This document shows, in pieces, positions 14,064 through 14,065 of a stretch of 14,065 nucleotides of DNA. A model generated the notes under the pieces. It saw nothing but the letters and a program-made list of their open reading frames with translations, did not search any database and was not told where the DNA came from. Both the position numbers and the translations under genes were made by a program. The DNA comes from Treponema sp. (lineage in GTDB: Bacteria > Spirochaetota > Spirochaetia > Treponematales > Breznakiellaceae), in the NCBI GenBank assembly GCA_031289935.1, contig JAITON010000109.1, positions 1 to 14,065 of the forward strand. Direction: 5' to 3'. Position 1 is the stretch's first letter. Every line of letters begins with the position of its first letter.

Positions 14064-14065
14064 GG

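Overview
The window is GC-rich chromosomal DNA carrying twelve protein genes, seven on the + strand side (one of them inverted) and five in a minus-strand operon. Several features point to a spirochaete of the Treponema lineage, perhaps a GC-rich gut treponeme: a short archaeal-type aspartyl-tRNA synthetase used with GatCAB, a two-domain Sua5, a relaxed lipoprotein signal, and the general look of the proteins. This placement is inference from protein style, not from a marker gene, and I hold it only moderately.

Left part (179-3939, +): ilvB (acetolactate synthase large subunit), corA (Mg2+/Co2+ channel) and a Sua5-type tRNA threonylcarbamoyladenosine synthase are packed with gaps of 6-11 bases and look co-transcribed. 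An AT-rich minus-strand gene for a UlaG-like metallo-beta-lactamase-fold hydrolase (4009-4761) follows. It differs sharply in composition from everything around it and looks acquired. Right after it, rsmE (16S rRNA m3U1498 methyltransferase) and an HExxH zinc-peptidase-like protein with a possible helix-turn-helix domain form a second + strand pair. They are followed by an alpha/beta hydrolase that ends at 7674.

Right part (7882-14063, -): gatC-gatA-gatB-aspS-calcineurin-like lipoprotein phosphoesterase form a tight operon, with 4-base (ATGA) and 1-base (TAATG) overlaps. AspRS carries the residues (His27, Pro82) expected of a non-discriminating enzyme. Together with the adjacent GatCAB this implies that Asn-tRNA(Asn), and probably Gln-tRNA(Gln), are made by transamidation. 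With Sua5 and RsmE, the window is strongly enriched for tRNA and rRNA function.

The most distinctive theme is tandem repetition. Between the two convergent gene blocks (7680-7880) lies an array with seven copies of GGCACGGT spaced 23/24 bases apart. A 41-base tandem duplication behind the zinc-peptidase gene makes two hairpins. Inside core genes there are short in-frame repeats whose periods are all multiples of three: 12 bases in ilvB, 15 in the hydrolase, 33 and 12 in gatB, 12 in gatA. They create low-complexity insertions in otherwise conserved enzymes. No tRNA, rRNA, CRISPR array, insertion sequence or phage gene was seen. No gene-free stretch exceeds 300 bases.
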